DNA of 64,000 bases from Rotaria macrura (Eukaryota > Rotifera > Eurotatoria > Philodinida > Philodinidae): NCBI GenBank assembly GCA_900239685.1, contig OENT01000056.1, positions 40,175 to 104,174 on the forward strand. The letters are read 5' to 3'. This document shows positions 46,896 to 61,900 of this stretch, one piece after another. A program made the position numbers and the translations under genes. The notes beneath the pieces are model-generated. The model saw only the letters and a program-made list of their open reading frames with translations, was not told where the DNA came from and searched no databases. Each line of letters begins with the position of its first letter. Within the stretch, counting starts at the first letter, position 1.

Positions 46896-49800
46896 CGTTG
46901 TGCTTTGTCTATACTGTTAAATGTGACTTCTCTTAAATTTAGTTATGAGAATGATAGCATAGCGAATGTATTTTGAAAGGTATCCCCTCAACCCTCTTGA
47001 GAAATATTAGGATGTGCTATGCAAACACACACTTATTAAATCTTTCTCTCTCTAGGTAATCATATACTGCAGGCTTTGCTCATTAAAAAATTTTTGTTAA
47101 TTTGAGGATTCACTTTTTCTCTCACTAGCACGCATTAGACAATAATCTACATAATTGAATAATCATATCCATTGAATCGAGTAATTTTCTATCAGGCAAG
47201 TAATGAATAACAAAACAGACGCGCATATAATGTTCCACCGTTCAAGATCGTTCTACTTGGCTCAATTTATTTCATCGATATTATATGAATCGCCAAAAAG
47301 TAGATTTGCTCATTTGTTAGCTTTTCGCACGGAACATCCATAAGATTTAAGCTATAAGTGATGTTCTTCCGACTTGAGTGAACATTGAAAAAAGTCTTCA
47401 ACTCAAGCTAAATAATGGCGGGGAAGTTTTCAGTGGTCTATCTTTGTGTTTATATGAGAAAGACTGAAGCAGCATAAATAATGATTGAGTTTTAACGCTA
47501 AATACGGACGAAATCCGTAGACACAGGATTGAAAAATATATCGCTATTTTATTTGATTACATTCAAAATATTCAGGTTAAAGCAGATCTCAAAACGACTG
47601 CCAGTAAATGCACTGTAAGTATAATACACCTTTAGGGACATCCATGTGATGAAAACATGTCGGATGAGTTTCTCCAATATTCAGCAGTCACATAGTGATG
47701 CTATCTGAAGATAGAACACGTCGCAACGCTTATTTATTGTAAAACCGTAGCTAGACACACTTGAACAACTTTTCACCAACATCAGACTAGCACGATCACA
47801 TTTTATAATACGTTAGAACGCATTTTACAGTAGGAACCACATTTCAATCCATCAATTTTGTGTTCGGCTTTTGCATGATTCGTAATGATCCACCAGTCTC
47901 TCGCTTTGTAAAAAGAACAAAGTTTTGCGATATACTTCAGCATTACACTGATAATGTGTCATCAAGTGACCTAAAAATAGTGTTGCATGCTTTTTCGTTC
48001 GTCTATTTTGAAGGTTAAGTTCAGTGTTTGTTCGAAGCATGTTTGTAGTCAAGAAAAGCGCTTCAAGAATAAAAGTGGTATCGATACCTATAGATATAAA
48101 TGAAATATAATAAGATCTTTTTTTAGTTCCAAACATATATTCAACTCTATTCAATAAAAGCTTCATTTACTTCTCGGTTTTCCTCAACCATTATTTCACT
48201 GAATTACATTTCTTTAGATTCAAACATTCTTTGTCAGAAGTCTAACTGTGACTACATATACGCAGATCCAAGATGGTGAAATTCCTATTCCATGTCAAAG
48301 AAGGTTCAACAAGCCCCTATCATTATTCGTATAAAAAATTGTAGTTGTTATAACTCATCAAATCATTCAAAAATTGCACTAACTCAAACCTATTTTCAAC
48401 AATCGAACAGAAACTACTATTCGTATGTACTTATAAATTACTTAGATTTTGAAATATTGCAAACTTCTCCTATATTTCAACTATTGGTACCTCATGTTTT
48501 CTGAAAATTCATCTCTGACTCAGAAGACGATGTATTTTACATTGAAGTTTCATAAAAGTACCCTTAACACTGTGTTACATTCTAAATAGAGGGATTAGTT
48601 CAATTCCATACCACTGTCTGTGTTTGTGATTTTCATAAAGCTGGTTCAAATTAAAAAGTGCTTCTTTTTTTCAAAAAGCTATCGACATGATAAAAGAAAT
48701 ATTGACAAGAAAACAGATATGGCTGCAAAAAGAATATTTATTTGAAAAAAAATTAAAAATAGTCTCGAGATGGTTGCATCATATTAAGAAAACGAAATAT
48801 AAGCCAGTTTTTCTAAGTCATTAATTGGGTTATTTAAAAAGAAACTTTGTTCTTTTTAGTATTCGCACTCGTTTTACTACAGCAGGTCATCAGTCCAGTA
48901 AGCAATGGTATGGTAAAACACATACAATTTATATAGATAATTTTATATAATGTCGTGTTTCTAACAAAATGTAGAACGAGTATTTTCACTGGTAGTATTA
49001 TTCTTATATGCATTTTTAAACTGAAGCGATTGGGTTGACCTATAAATGAATCAGTATGTGTATTTGGCTGAATTTTTTCCAAAAGGCGGCTAAGCCCTAC
49101 ATTGCATAATTTGTGATTAATAAAAATAGAAGATAGAAGAAGTTTTATATTTGATTGCATTTCCGAAGCATGTCGACAAGTCGTTCGGACAGTTGCTGTC
49201 AAAGTTCCTAAAAATAACAAACAAAGCTTTCATTTTTATTTCCATTTATGTATGGCGCTAGTTCAAACAGTAAACACCAAGAAATATGTCTCATTAAGTA
49301 GTTATATGTCCATAATTTATCAAACTTTATCATTATTATACGTGTTTGTGCGATTTATACAAGTGCAATAAAAGTCTGTATTACAGGTTGTGTAACTATT
49401 GAATAAAACTGAAACATTTTTTGAAAGTAATCTGTGATGCCTGTTTCTGGCAACACTCACTTGAGTTGTTGAAATGAAAATATGATGTGGTCATCAATCT
49501 AGCTAACACTTTCCTGTCTATGAAATATCACACGTACACTTTCTTGTATAGATAAACTCAAAAATTAGCTGATTTACATCTATTTATTTGTCATTGTTGC
49601 ATACTGCATTCATGTTTTAGTTCATTTGTGTACTGTTTTCAAACATCTGGCTACTTGATAAAATTGTACATTGAAATAGATTTAACTTATCCAAATACCT
49701 TTCAGAGTTGAACTTACAATAATTATCGAGTGGATCGAAATCTTAGATAGATTGAGTTAAACGCATCATCAAATAGATTGATATAAACTATGTCAATCAC

Positions 49801-52800
49801 CGTAAAGCTATTGAAATCGATAAATACATTCAATTACTAGACGTTTAACATCTACAACCTCATCTGAATTAAGCGCTATATATTCATTAAAATATGCTGC
49901 AATTACAAGAAATACGAAATGCCGACAATTCTTGTTCAGGAAGTAAACAGAGAGCGGTGGAAAAACAAAGCGAAGGATATATTCTAATTCATTTGCTTTA
50001 AACGCAGAATATTTTGAGATACTTCGTGGTATACAATATGTTGTGGCAGCGAAATGGTAAGTTGAAAAGTGAATATTGATTCAATCAATTTTCGATCTTA
50101 GTGAACGTGTCATTACGGTATTTTGAAAATAAAACAATCGAGAGAGAGAGAGAGCTCATGATTAAGTGTTGTGTACACCACAATTGATAATAAGTTTCCA
50201 CATATGCATATGACTCATGTATCCGTCATTATGACCAAGAAATGCGTTTACTGAAAAATAATAAACAAGATCTCGAGGTATCAAGGCATTTAAAATAAAC
50301 TTGCTCATGACTTCGAAAAGGTTTTGTTGTAAAAAAACACTCACAAATGTTTCTCCATACATATTATGCAATGTATCGAATAAAAACGATTGACAAACAT
50401 CAAAATAATGCAGAGCTCCTTAACAACATGCGCCCATATATTCACACATAAAATTCAGACGGGATTGTTTTTTATTAAGGTCGAAACTTTTCTGTGATAG
50501 CCATTTTCGAATCATCAGTAAAATTTGTTCCAATCTTTAGTTGTTCGCCGTCTTTTCCAATGGGAAAGATTTGCATTTTATTCGAAGAATTATATAGAAT
50601 TGATCTCATGACTCAAAAGCCAAACTTAATACTAAATCACGAAATGCATTGAAATTATTTTGGAAAAATCCATTTCCAAAAGGTTGTGGGTGTAAGTTCG
50701 TGACAATATCGTTTCAATCATTGTAAAAAAATAGGACATTTAAAAATATACTAGCATCAATGAAAAGTATAATTAGGAAACAAAAATTTAATTTCAACGT
50801 ATTCTTTTCCAATTCTGTAGATGAGAACAAATGTTTTATTGGTCGAATGTTAGCATATAGCAAAAATAATTAATGCTCGAATTCAAAAACACATCCATAC
50901 TCTACTGTTCGATCAGAACAAGAGAATCGATGAAAACATAGGGAAGAATTAGTAGTGCGAATATATGTATACGACCGTCCTATTTCTTTTTCCATTAATT
51001 GACTGTTCGAAGTCCACACTAATCAAAAAATAAAAAGCCCTTTGAGAAACCTTTCCAGTGAGCGATCGCTTAGTATGTTTAGTTATTATCTTGAAATAAA
51101 ACTGTTCTTACATATTCGTGGCTCTGTATAGCAGTAAACATTGCTTCTTTCTTGTTTGAACAGCATTAGAGTATGAATGAAAACATGACGGAACGTTGCA
51201 ATGAAATTATAATTATATTCCAGTTTCATTTCGTTTTGCTTTTATTGACTACTCAAGAAACATTAAAAATCAAAACATAAGAAGCTACTGGGAAAACCTT
51301 TGAAATGCATAAGTGCCATCGCAAAGTTTATTGCTTGTTAGCCATTTTAAAATCTTTGAGAAATGGGAATAGTGATTATTTCAAGTGAACTGTATCGTTT
51401 CTTGTGCCACACGTATATACTGATATGAATCTCCTTATTCATTCACCATGCTTCCTTTCTCAGTAGTGACAAAATGTTGCCTTGAAACAATATAATCAGG
51501 TAAAACTGATTGAATATCGGTACGAAAACAGGGGAATATATGGCAATGTTTTAGTTTACTGTGAGTAATTTCGACATGTTTATCGTCAAGTTTGATGTCT
51601 TGTCAGACTCTTGCATAAGAAATGTTATATAAATGGTCCCAAATATCTATCAAATTTAACTATGTATAAAAAGAATCGATAAGTCATATTAAACAGAAGT
51701 AAACGATCGAAGGAATTTCTTCAATTATGAAATTCATTTTTTACAAGGCTTAAGATAAAATTAAATCTTGAACTCTGTCTTCCGTTTAGGACATTATTCG
51801 AACAACTATCGAAGCAACTGTGTTTTTGAAGCGTAACACTATGGTTCATTGAAGATCAGCTTTTAGATATATGAATTTTGTATTTCGATGCATACATCTT
51901 TATGGATTAAGTTCTCAACGAGATTTATTCGTCGTGGACGTTTATTTACTGTCGTCGTTTTAGGGTTTACTCTGATATTTGTGCAATTAAAACTTATTGT
52001 TATTATCTATTTCTGAGAATGCAAGATACTATCTTTTTTCAATGGATTGCATAGTTCAATAAAAAAAACTTCACTGATACTAATTATTTAAATCAAATAT
52101 CTTAATGACTTGAGGAATCGCATTGTCTTTATTAGAAACTCAAACCTCTATATGTTATATTTCTTAGCTCAGACAACACTTAGGCAATGGTCATTCACAA
52201 CCCGATCAGACAAAACCCGTAGAAAATGCGTTTTTTTTCAGTAAAAATAAGAGCATTTTACGTTTTGGCAATCATTTTTCCTGCCCAAACAATGAATGTG
52301 AAATCAACCAGATCAAAAGAACTTTTCTTCAAAAAGATAACTGCATTTTTCTTAGAGAGAAAGGCGTAAAATTAGGCATAGTAACGCATGTTTAAGTAAA
52401 TCGCCTTGATTGAGTAATGTTTATCGAAATTACAGAAGAATTTTTGACATTAAAAGCAGTTATCAACCGTTACAGACTGCTTCTACCATTTCATTCTGTA
52501 GAATCAGTACAATTTGTACGCTAAATGTATCATCGCAGCTGAATCTGAAGTAGTTTTCAGGAATGAAAATTTAGCTGTGTATGCTTTCAAATAGTAAACA
52601 CTCGATGTGAAGTTTTGAATAAAACTGTCAATCTAAGATGCATCGGAATCCTCAAGTGATTCTTGAAGAACGTTGCTGCCAGCGCGAGCACATTGTCGTT
52701 ATGGTAAATTTTTCGTCTGAATTGTCTGAACATAGTGAAGGCAAAATGGAATTCACTGCTAACAATAAATGTCTGTTGTTCGTACGAATTCCTACAAGCT

Positions 52801-52913
52801 TATTCTGCATCATTCGAAAAAAATCAACTTCAAGAGCTTCTTTAAAGTCACATAAAAGCAACTAGTAATTTCATTTTTATACTACTTATCTTTCAAGAAA
52901 CAAACGACACACA
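46896..52913. other. 6-kb gene-poor, AT-rich region
   Basis: I see no gene I can support. Minus-strand frames at 47852-48166 (104 codons), 48834-49220 (128 codons, with hydrophobic stretches) and 50162-50371, and a plus-strand frame at 52638-52865, have no recognisable domains. They may be remnants of membrane-protein genes. A (GA)n tract is near 50142-50156. Confidence 0.4.
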
Positions 52914-55900
52914 ATGTCTGAATCAAGCAGATGGTCGATAGTGCGTGGAACTCCAGTAAGAAGCTTCAATGACATGGAGAAACAGCCAGAGAGATATTTA
53001 CAAGTAGACGAGAATCTCAAGAAGTGAGGTTTTTTTATTGCTTATTTGATTGATAAAGGAAGGAACTGTTTAAGGTACTGTTGCTGGTGCTCAGCTGTAA
53101 TATTTGTTGCAGTTTTAATTGGCTTAATAATGGCTGGAGCAGCTCTTGGGATAGCTATTGCATTGTTCTTGAAAACGTCCGGTAAGAAACTACTAATAAA
53201 GGAATGATAGAGATGTCCGAAGACTAATAATTGAAGAATCTACAGGTTTTAGTAAATTCGGAAGTAAAGATCTACTTTTTCATCATAGATAGCAAAGGAA
53301 AAAAATAAATGTGAAAATGGGATAGACCGAAACAAAGAAGAGAGAAGGAGTAAAATCAGAAATGAATTCAATACTAGGCTTTACCGAAGCAAATACAGAA
53401 GCACATTAGGGCTTGACTAAATTTCATGCAATTCTTTTGCATTTTTGAAGAGTCTCTAGCAGGATGTTTTTGGAAATGTAGAACTAGGGCTTCTCTTCAT
53501 CTACATGCAAACTTGTACTCTCTTTTATGAATAATACTGATGGAAACCACGGTAATTTCATACAGGCAATTCGTAAGAATACTGTAATTGAAATTTTGAC
53601 TCTAAACATTGCACAATAGAAGGGGTTTAATGAGAATATTTTACTGCAAAAATTCAGATTTTTCGCTTGCTTTTTAACTGTGATACAGATATTAGAAATC
53701 TTAGACTGACTATATACATTATCCTATAAAATTCACAAAACCAAATCTTTCACCTTTTTTACAGACATAGTCAATTGAGCTGAAATTTAAAATTTAGAGG
53801 CGTCTCAGCATGGGTTTTCACAAAAACACTTAAATCAAACATCACAAAGTAAATCGTCAATGTTCACAGTCAGAGTCGGACTCAACTTTGACCTTTCTGA
53901 TCTTGTTCAAGAACGTTTTGCTCCTAAAAAGCATTTTCAAAAATTTTCAATACTGTCATTCTTTCCAATGAGATTACTGTCAAAATATTCGAAGATGCAG
54001 AAAAATTTTAGCTTTCAAAAGTCAAAAATTTATGAAAAAGATCCTTGGAAAATCTGCTGTGTTCTCAACTGAAGAAGCACTCTTTTGATTCCACTTTTTA
54101 CATAGTACCACACATAGATGATCAAGTAATGCTAATATCCGAAATAGTTACACTATTTTACACAACATAGAAATTATGAAAAAGCACTGCTTTTATTGTG
54201 ACTCTCTGTGCCATGGGATCAGTGGTACCGATCCTTGAGTAACAAACAGATCATCAGACCCAGTTGATATTTTTTATTTCATACCATCTCCACCAGATCT
54301 TTATCTGACATACATGAATAAAAAAATAAGACTTTTTCTGGTAATCGTTCAATTTCTGTGTAGGTTTCTGGCGAGCCCTCTCTTAACAGATTTAGACTAC
54401 AATTTCTGTTTCAACTACTAATTACTAGAATACTATAAATTTGTTTCTCTAGTATTCGATCGCAAAAATAATTACAAACTATTTTTTTATGTAGTATTAT
54501 AGAGTTTTGATCTGTAATTGAATTTAGGTACATCGACGGTAGTTTGTTGTCAATCATGTCTCGAAACTACGGCTAATAGTACCGGTAAGTGATAAAGTTT
54601 ATAGCTAGAAAGTGCTTGCTATAAAAATTGAATAAACAAACTTGAATGATTTCGAATGTTCCTAATTGCCATATAATTGCAAGAATGATCGAAATAAATT
54701 AAAAGCCTTCTGGAAATAATTAGTAAATCGAAGAAACATCGTGTCATCCAATAAAGGTTTTGGGATCCTGTAGATCCGAAATAAAGTTAAGGAAGAGTTG
54801 CTTCTTCACTCAGTGCCGCGATTTAGTTAACGGTGAGGCTTTGCTTAAGTTCAAATAGCTACCATTCTTCATAGGATACTTGTGCTCAGAAAGAAATGCA
54901 TATGAAATACTCACCATTCCGTTGGCAAACACAACAGAACGACAATGCTATAGAGTTCATGTAATTGTCACTGTTCTTTGATGTAAGTGTTGCATCTGTA
55001 AACAACTATGCTGCTGGGTCTGAAAATGATCAATGTAACGAGAAAATGAAACGATAGAGGTGTTTTATTACTGCTGCAGGATTTATTCTATTGATATTCA
55101 GTCACACGAAGTTAGAGGAGTAGTATTACCATGATCCCCGATATATGACCTTTGTCACAAGGAACACACAGTTGTAAATCGAAGAGGAGAATATAAGACG
55201 ATAGAGCAATGACGCAGTTATCGCTGTTCATAAGGTCAGACCATCATCTTATCATATACAAGCCGATAGCCTATATGCCATTAAACAAATATGTATGAAG
55301 AAAGGTCATGCTCTTGTTATTGACTCAATCAGATCCTAGATTAGAGATGGCTCAGGTGAAACTCTGAGGGTTTGTATAGAACTAAAGGGTTAACAGAATT
55401 AAATGAAAAACTTGATAAATTTTCTGTTATCAACATTCAAAGCTGCTGCTCTTATAGGATATTTCAGACAGTTCTAGGAAAAGTCGAAATTTTCGGACTT
55501 ATATTTTCACCGTCTGAATGTTTTATGGTCTTTAAATGTGCGCGTACTTAGCAATATCTAAAGACATTGTTGAAAATGTTCTAAAATCATGTATTCAATC
55601 AATTCAAAGAATTCCATATGAAGATTTCTATTGCTCGTAGGGTTAGTTACCAAAAGTATTCCAATAGTCCATTATATCAGTCATAAGAACGTTCTCAATA
55701 TTGCTAGCTCGAAGCTAATTCTTCAGTTCCTTTGAAGAGTCTCTATACTACTCTCTGAAAGATGAAAATTTGAACATTTCCAAATTGCAAGGTACCAGTT
55801 ATTATTATGCGTGCATCGCAAATTATATTTAGGATTGAATAAATTGATTGACGCTTCAAGTCACAATTCTGTCAGATTTCTGTAAATCTGACTGTATCAA

Positions 55901-58900
55901 AAGAATCACCAGCACAGATTTTATCAAATCAGCAAATTTTAAAAATAAAGGAACAAATATAGAACAGACAAGGTACGGCGAAAATCAAGGGGAAACAGTG
56001 TTATTCAAATAGAAACTTAAGTCAAAGTACATGGTATTAGATTGGAGTATATAAGAATACGCCCAATTATATTGAATTTCTTTTACAGTAACTTATGTTA
56101 AAATACTTGAAAGTATTTTCAGGTAACGTTAGGTGGCGTAAGACTGTTAAAAATAGTCCCTTTGTCTCAAAGTTGGGAAATCAGTTTCAATACTATCCGT
56201 GATTTTAATCCTGCTTTTAACTCTCTAGCAGATGTCTAACAAACAATTAGATGCTTTTTTATTGAATTCTGTTATTACTACATTAAGCTTGGGCTTTGAA
56301 ATAGGCTATCACAAAGTTTGTTATTTCTTGAGTCTTGAAATGTTCACTATAACTAGGACAAGTATACAGATAATTGCTACTTTTAAGTATAGCAATTCTG
56401 TAACTTTCCACTATCCAAATCCTTGAACTATTGCTAACTCTTCTTTTACATTCGAATACTCTGTTTCTGACTTGATATTGCACATGCTTGGCTTTTGTAT
56501 TCTTGCTAACTATTTCACGTCATTGATCCTTCTCCGACTTTTAATTCCAAATTTTCATATCATACACCAATGTCTGCTCTCATCCTTTTCTAATGCCAAT
56601 ATTTCGAGGATGATTCTCACCGTGCTAATATGAAAATATTATCTTCTTAATAACATGTGCATTCTCGTTCTCTTTTGAAGCTCTATTTACATGATTGAAC
56701 CCACTGCAACGTATTTCTTCTCATGATATTTTCAATACATGGCTGTTTTGTAATTTCTAACACACTTTCGCTTGATATTCTGTCAACCACATTCACACTT
56801 ATGATAGTGCATACACATTTCAAGTAAAACTTCTGAATTTTCTGTTACTATGTTATTGTAATAGACCAAAGTTTCATCTGATTAGACACGAGCTCTGAAA
56901 ATTCGGAGCTTTACCACTATTCATTCTAATTTTCTATTCTAGTTCGCAAATCATAACGTATTAAAGGTTGTGATAGCTTTGAATAATCGACTTTGTACTT
57001 CTTGATTTAAATTACATGCTAAATAAGTGAAAGAGTCAACCGTTTTGATCTATTCATTCACGAATAGTAATATTTAGATCCCGGATGAAACTCTTCGTCA
57101 TCCTTTAACATTTTGCGACATCAGTCTTCTTACAACTGTTTCAGAGTCACAATGAATAGTATTTTTAACATTAAGGGTTAATCACATTCTTCAGGTTGCC
57201 CATAATCTCACATATTGCTAGTAGTTCATCAGGATAAAAAAATGCTAAGATATTGAAATGCACGAAGTTTTCCCTTCCACCATGAAAGAAATGATTACTG
57301 CCACAAGAGAATTTTACTTGCGCAACAAAATAGGTGACGATATTGATTTCTCTCATTTTCTCCGTGGTCATCTCTAAAATCAATATTTGATCTATAGTCG
57401 ATCGATTTCCACGAAAGCCAGGCTTAAGTTTTAATAACTGATGTTCAACTAAGAATTGAAAATGATTCAGGATTACTCAGAAGAAAATGTTCTCTAGTCA
57501 CACTGAGCGAAGAGATTCCTTTTCAGCCATTATCAGGCACTTTATTATCTTCCTGATTATTATATCGCTGAATCAATATGACTAAGGGCCCCTCCTTCAC
57601 CATTTGTTCCTTTTTCCACACATCTGCAAGATTGACCAGATTTATCTTAACACCGGTTTACCACCAGCTTTCCAAAAATTCAATTATAACTTCAACGTTT
57701 CCTGCAGTTTTTCTAGACTTCAGTTCGTCACGAGCGATTTAAACATACTTCGGATCTTCTTTTTTCTCTTCAATTACTGGAATACGAATTTCATCAATTT
57801 AATTTTGATCAAAATTTGAAGGAACTTACATAGTTCACTGAAATATTTACCCCAACGGTCTAAACGATCAGTTGAGTTGGCGAATTTTCCATTTTTGCCT
57901 AATATCGGCATGTTTTCTACTCACTTGTGTTCATTTCAAAGACCCCATATGATTGCCAAGATTTTGCCATGATTATTTTCCTAAAGATAGTTTTCTATCT
58001 CTAGACTTACTTAGTCCTAATATTATTTTTGTCGACGTTTAATCATGATTTTCACTGACTTTCGAAGACTTCGATAATTGTTCCTATGCGTTTTTTCTAC
58101 TTGTGTTTCAAGATAATTCTACCATTCCACAAAAGCCAATGAATTTTGATCTACAATTTTCAAAATATCATCTATCAACCATTCTTTCTTTTTCCCAGCC
58201 TTTTCCGGTATTTTCCTGATTGCAAGGCATAAGCAACGTATTCTTATCTTCAACATCAATCTAATCGTTATTTGTATCATCCAAAATTTGTTAGAGGAGT
58301 TTTAGAAATGCATCTGATAACATATCGTCCGTTAATTTAGTAATATCGATGTTAAATTCGCTCGTAAGAAGATTTTCTCTTCTACTTGTTAGATGAGTTT
58401 TTAACTTTTGTTCACATTAAAGGATGGTCTGTACTAGCTGAACCCGTTGCTTTTCTAAACACAAGAACATATTTAATGCTTGATCTAAATTTGTATTTAC
58501 TAATATATCATCAAACATGTGCCTCTTCTTCTCTCCTAGATACATATAGGACGTTTGGCTCTCTACTTTATGTTGAAAGAATGCATTTGGCACAGTAATG
58601 TTACTACAATTGCCAATTCCTAATCTGATATGTAAATCTCTCATGATAGCGATCATATCCTCTGTCGGCATATTGCTGATAGTATCTGATAAATCGTTGC
58701 CAAATTTGTCAACGTTTTTTAATCCTCTCAGCATCCGATGGGTCGATAGGATATTATAGCGCTGTGTATTACAGATCTTACAATTCATTATAATCTTGAT
58801 CATAAGTTCGCTGGTTGCTTTCCATTCAGAAGCCTGAGTTTTTTCACCTCTTGGTGACACTTGGGTCAAGAGAAACTGCCATCCCATGAACGTTTCTATT

Positions 58901-61900
58901 GTGATAATCACTTGGCAGACCAGAGTATATACATGTATAATCATTTATCTAGTTAATTCATAAGTAATGCGTTCATTCTTCACTTAAACCAGCCACCCGC
59001 AATCAATATTTCCAATTTTTTAATGTCAGCCTAGAAGGTTGGCAACCTCAGTACCTGACAATCAGCTAACGAAATTTAAGAGCACCTACCATCACACTAC
59101 AATAGGTCCCTATGGAAGTTTAAAAACTTCCCTGGCAGCCCCTAATCTCAAAGTAATTTAAGTAATTAAATCAAAGCTGTTCAAACTCTTTAAGCAGCTC
59201 AAGTAGCTCAAGGTTCCGCCAAGTAAGATATAGAATGTCTTAATAAACATCAAGTGAATTGAATTAAGGTCAAGTACGAAAGTATGCTGTTTCTCCTCAG
59301 ACAAAGTGCATGCACCATTGCAGCAGAGTGAATTAAGACAGATTTTCAAGTCAGCTTTCTCTTTATAATGATAGTACAGATTGACAAGTAGCATAGATAT
59401 AAAATCTAAACCACATTCGAATTTATTCTATTTCTTTCAATATTTAGCTCATAGTATTTCCGAAAGTGTGACATTCGTAAGTCAAAAATTAAGTAATACT
59501 GGAAAAAAACTCAGAATCGTACTTTGTGACACACTGCACAACACATTAAAGTACGACACGAGTTGCTCGCTACAACCTATTTTTATGATGAAGACCACGA
59601 CACATTAGAGTGACGAATGTTTTTAGTATGCATCAATCGTTTTAGATAATGTTCTTTACAGAGTTTTAGGTAAAATTTCACATAAAGGAGACCCTTTATC
59701 AGTCATTTTCGTACGCAAACATTTTGAAATCACTGTTCTATGTAAAATTCTTCCCAAAATTAGTTTCAGAGATATCTTAATATTTATATTCCATTTCCAA
59801 TACTGAAGATTCCAGGATGAGCAGTTTTTCATACGTCAATCATTTTCTTATCCTATTTTAGCCGTTTTCACAACTAAATAGGTTCTGAAATGCACTTTTC
59901 GTGAAAATTTGTCAATATTTTATTGTTATCAAGACTTTTCCAAGAAGAAATACACTTTCGATATTAGTAGATTTCGATAAATGACTCGAAAGCTACCATT
60001 AGTAATCTTTTTTTATAAGCTCTTTTCATTCTAGCTTGCAACATATTCAATAACGGATCAAAGTATTCTAGAATGAACTTGATGTTTCTTTTGCTTTTGC
60101 TATTACGTTTTGTGTTTCCAAATAGTTTCTGATTGCGTATCTCTTTCTACAATTATCTCTTTTTCCCGTAATGCTCTTCTGAAAAAATATTGTAGCTTCT
60201 CCTTTCGAGCATAACAATTATTAATAATCATCACTAATCAGAGATTTCAACAACGAGTGAATACTGAACTAGTTATTTTGAAAGTTACTAATTACTTGAG
60301 GAAATGATAACTAGGCGGTTATCACTATCTTTTTAAGTAATAGTAATTTCCTTCTGTCATTTAGAGTCTACTTCTTTCTCATTAAGTAGAGTGGTTTGTT
60401 TTTGAGTTTTACTCTATAATAAAATGATAAAATGACAAGATGAAAATTAATAACTTATCTATCAATTCGATTTGGTATTTGTAATATTCGTGTGAGGGAC
60501 TGGCTATGTGAATTCATGTAAAGAGAAGCCTAATACGCAAGCTAAGAATAGAATTCGCAAAGGTTCAAATTTTGAACTAGGAAACGTCCGATTTCGAAAT
60601 GAAACCTTTTTTAAAATTAGTACAAATTAAAAGTGCTTTGAATGGAAATTACTTCAAAGTATGTTTATCTCAAGAATGTAAAATATAGAAAATGGTCAAG
60701 TCCTTTCTTCATAAGAGTGTAGGTGTGAATATATGCATACACAAGAAACCAAGATCAAGAGTCACATTTTGAAAGCGAAACGTGAATGAATAAATGGCAC
60801 TGTTTCTTTTAAGTGCATAATATAGAAACGTCGATTGCAAAATCTTGCCTATAACCAAATTTCGTTCGGTACCTATTATATCAGATTACTGAATGAGCAC
60901 AGCTTCTCTATTGTAGGAGATTGTGCAGGTTTTGAACTCATCATAAAGCATAGTCATTTAATAGGTAAAAGAATCTCTACTTGAAAACACTGATCGAAAA
61001 AATTCATGCTTTTATGCAGCTATCATTACTATTTAAATATTTCATGTGTATTATGACAGGAATATTCTTTCGAAAGACTATCATAGAGAAATTATATCTT
61101 CAAGATTCTATTACGATATTGATTAAATACTAATCAATCATTTCCCAGACTTTTGCAATTTTCATTCTTCTTCGTTTTAGATACCGCAGCAACTACTACT
61201 ACTGTACCGCGTAAGTAGCAGACTACATAGTTAATTACAACTCCATACATTGATTGACCTAAAATGTTTTCGAATATTTGAGAATAATCGAATGCTTCAT
61301 AAACGACACTAAAACAGGTTGATCACTGGAGCCTCTCACGTCTTTGGTGTGAGTTACATATTCTATGAATAATTCTCTTTCTTTTAATGATAACATAAAT
61401 GCAAGTGATGTGATATAAGGCGTCAAAGATGGTTTCAATTTTTGATATCACAATTCGACGACTATACAATCCTAATATATAAATCGACTCAATAGCCCAA
61501 TAATTGCCATAAAAACACAGTTTCTTCGTTGAACTCTCTACTAAAGTAACTACTGACTCTATTCAAATTCAGACTCTATCAAGTGTGTTTAGTTCTATAT
61601 TAGTCGGATTCGGGCATCTCTAAATCAAAATTAAGAACCCGATATATTTAGATTATTCAGAATCGATCGAGCCTTGGAACCCTCTCAGGGATAATAATAC
61701 TAGCAATTTTCTGCTATTGCTACGTAAATGCATCCAATAGTATCTTGTTTCCAGTCAACCGATTTCTATGGTTTATGAGGGACGGAGGGAGGGTGGAACG
61801 GTTGAACTTGAACTTAAGCTAACTATGTTTATCTTCGAAAATGTGTATCAATTCAAGAAAATAATCAACGCAGTTTGTTGTACGGAAGAGAAAATCATGT

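Noticed and set aside
48834..49220. 128-codon minus-strand frame with hydrophobic segments
   Set aside because: No family recognised and no supported partner exons; it could be a relic but the evidence is insufficient.
52638..52865. 75-codon frame just before the Hint gene
   Set aside because: No recognisable domain and no splice site linking it to the Hint exons; the opposite strand is equally open.
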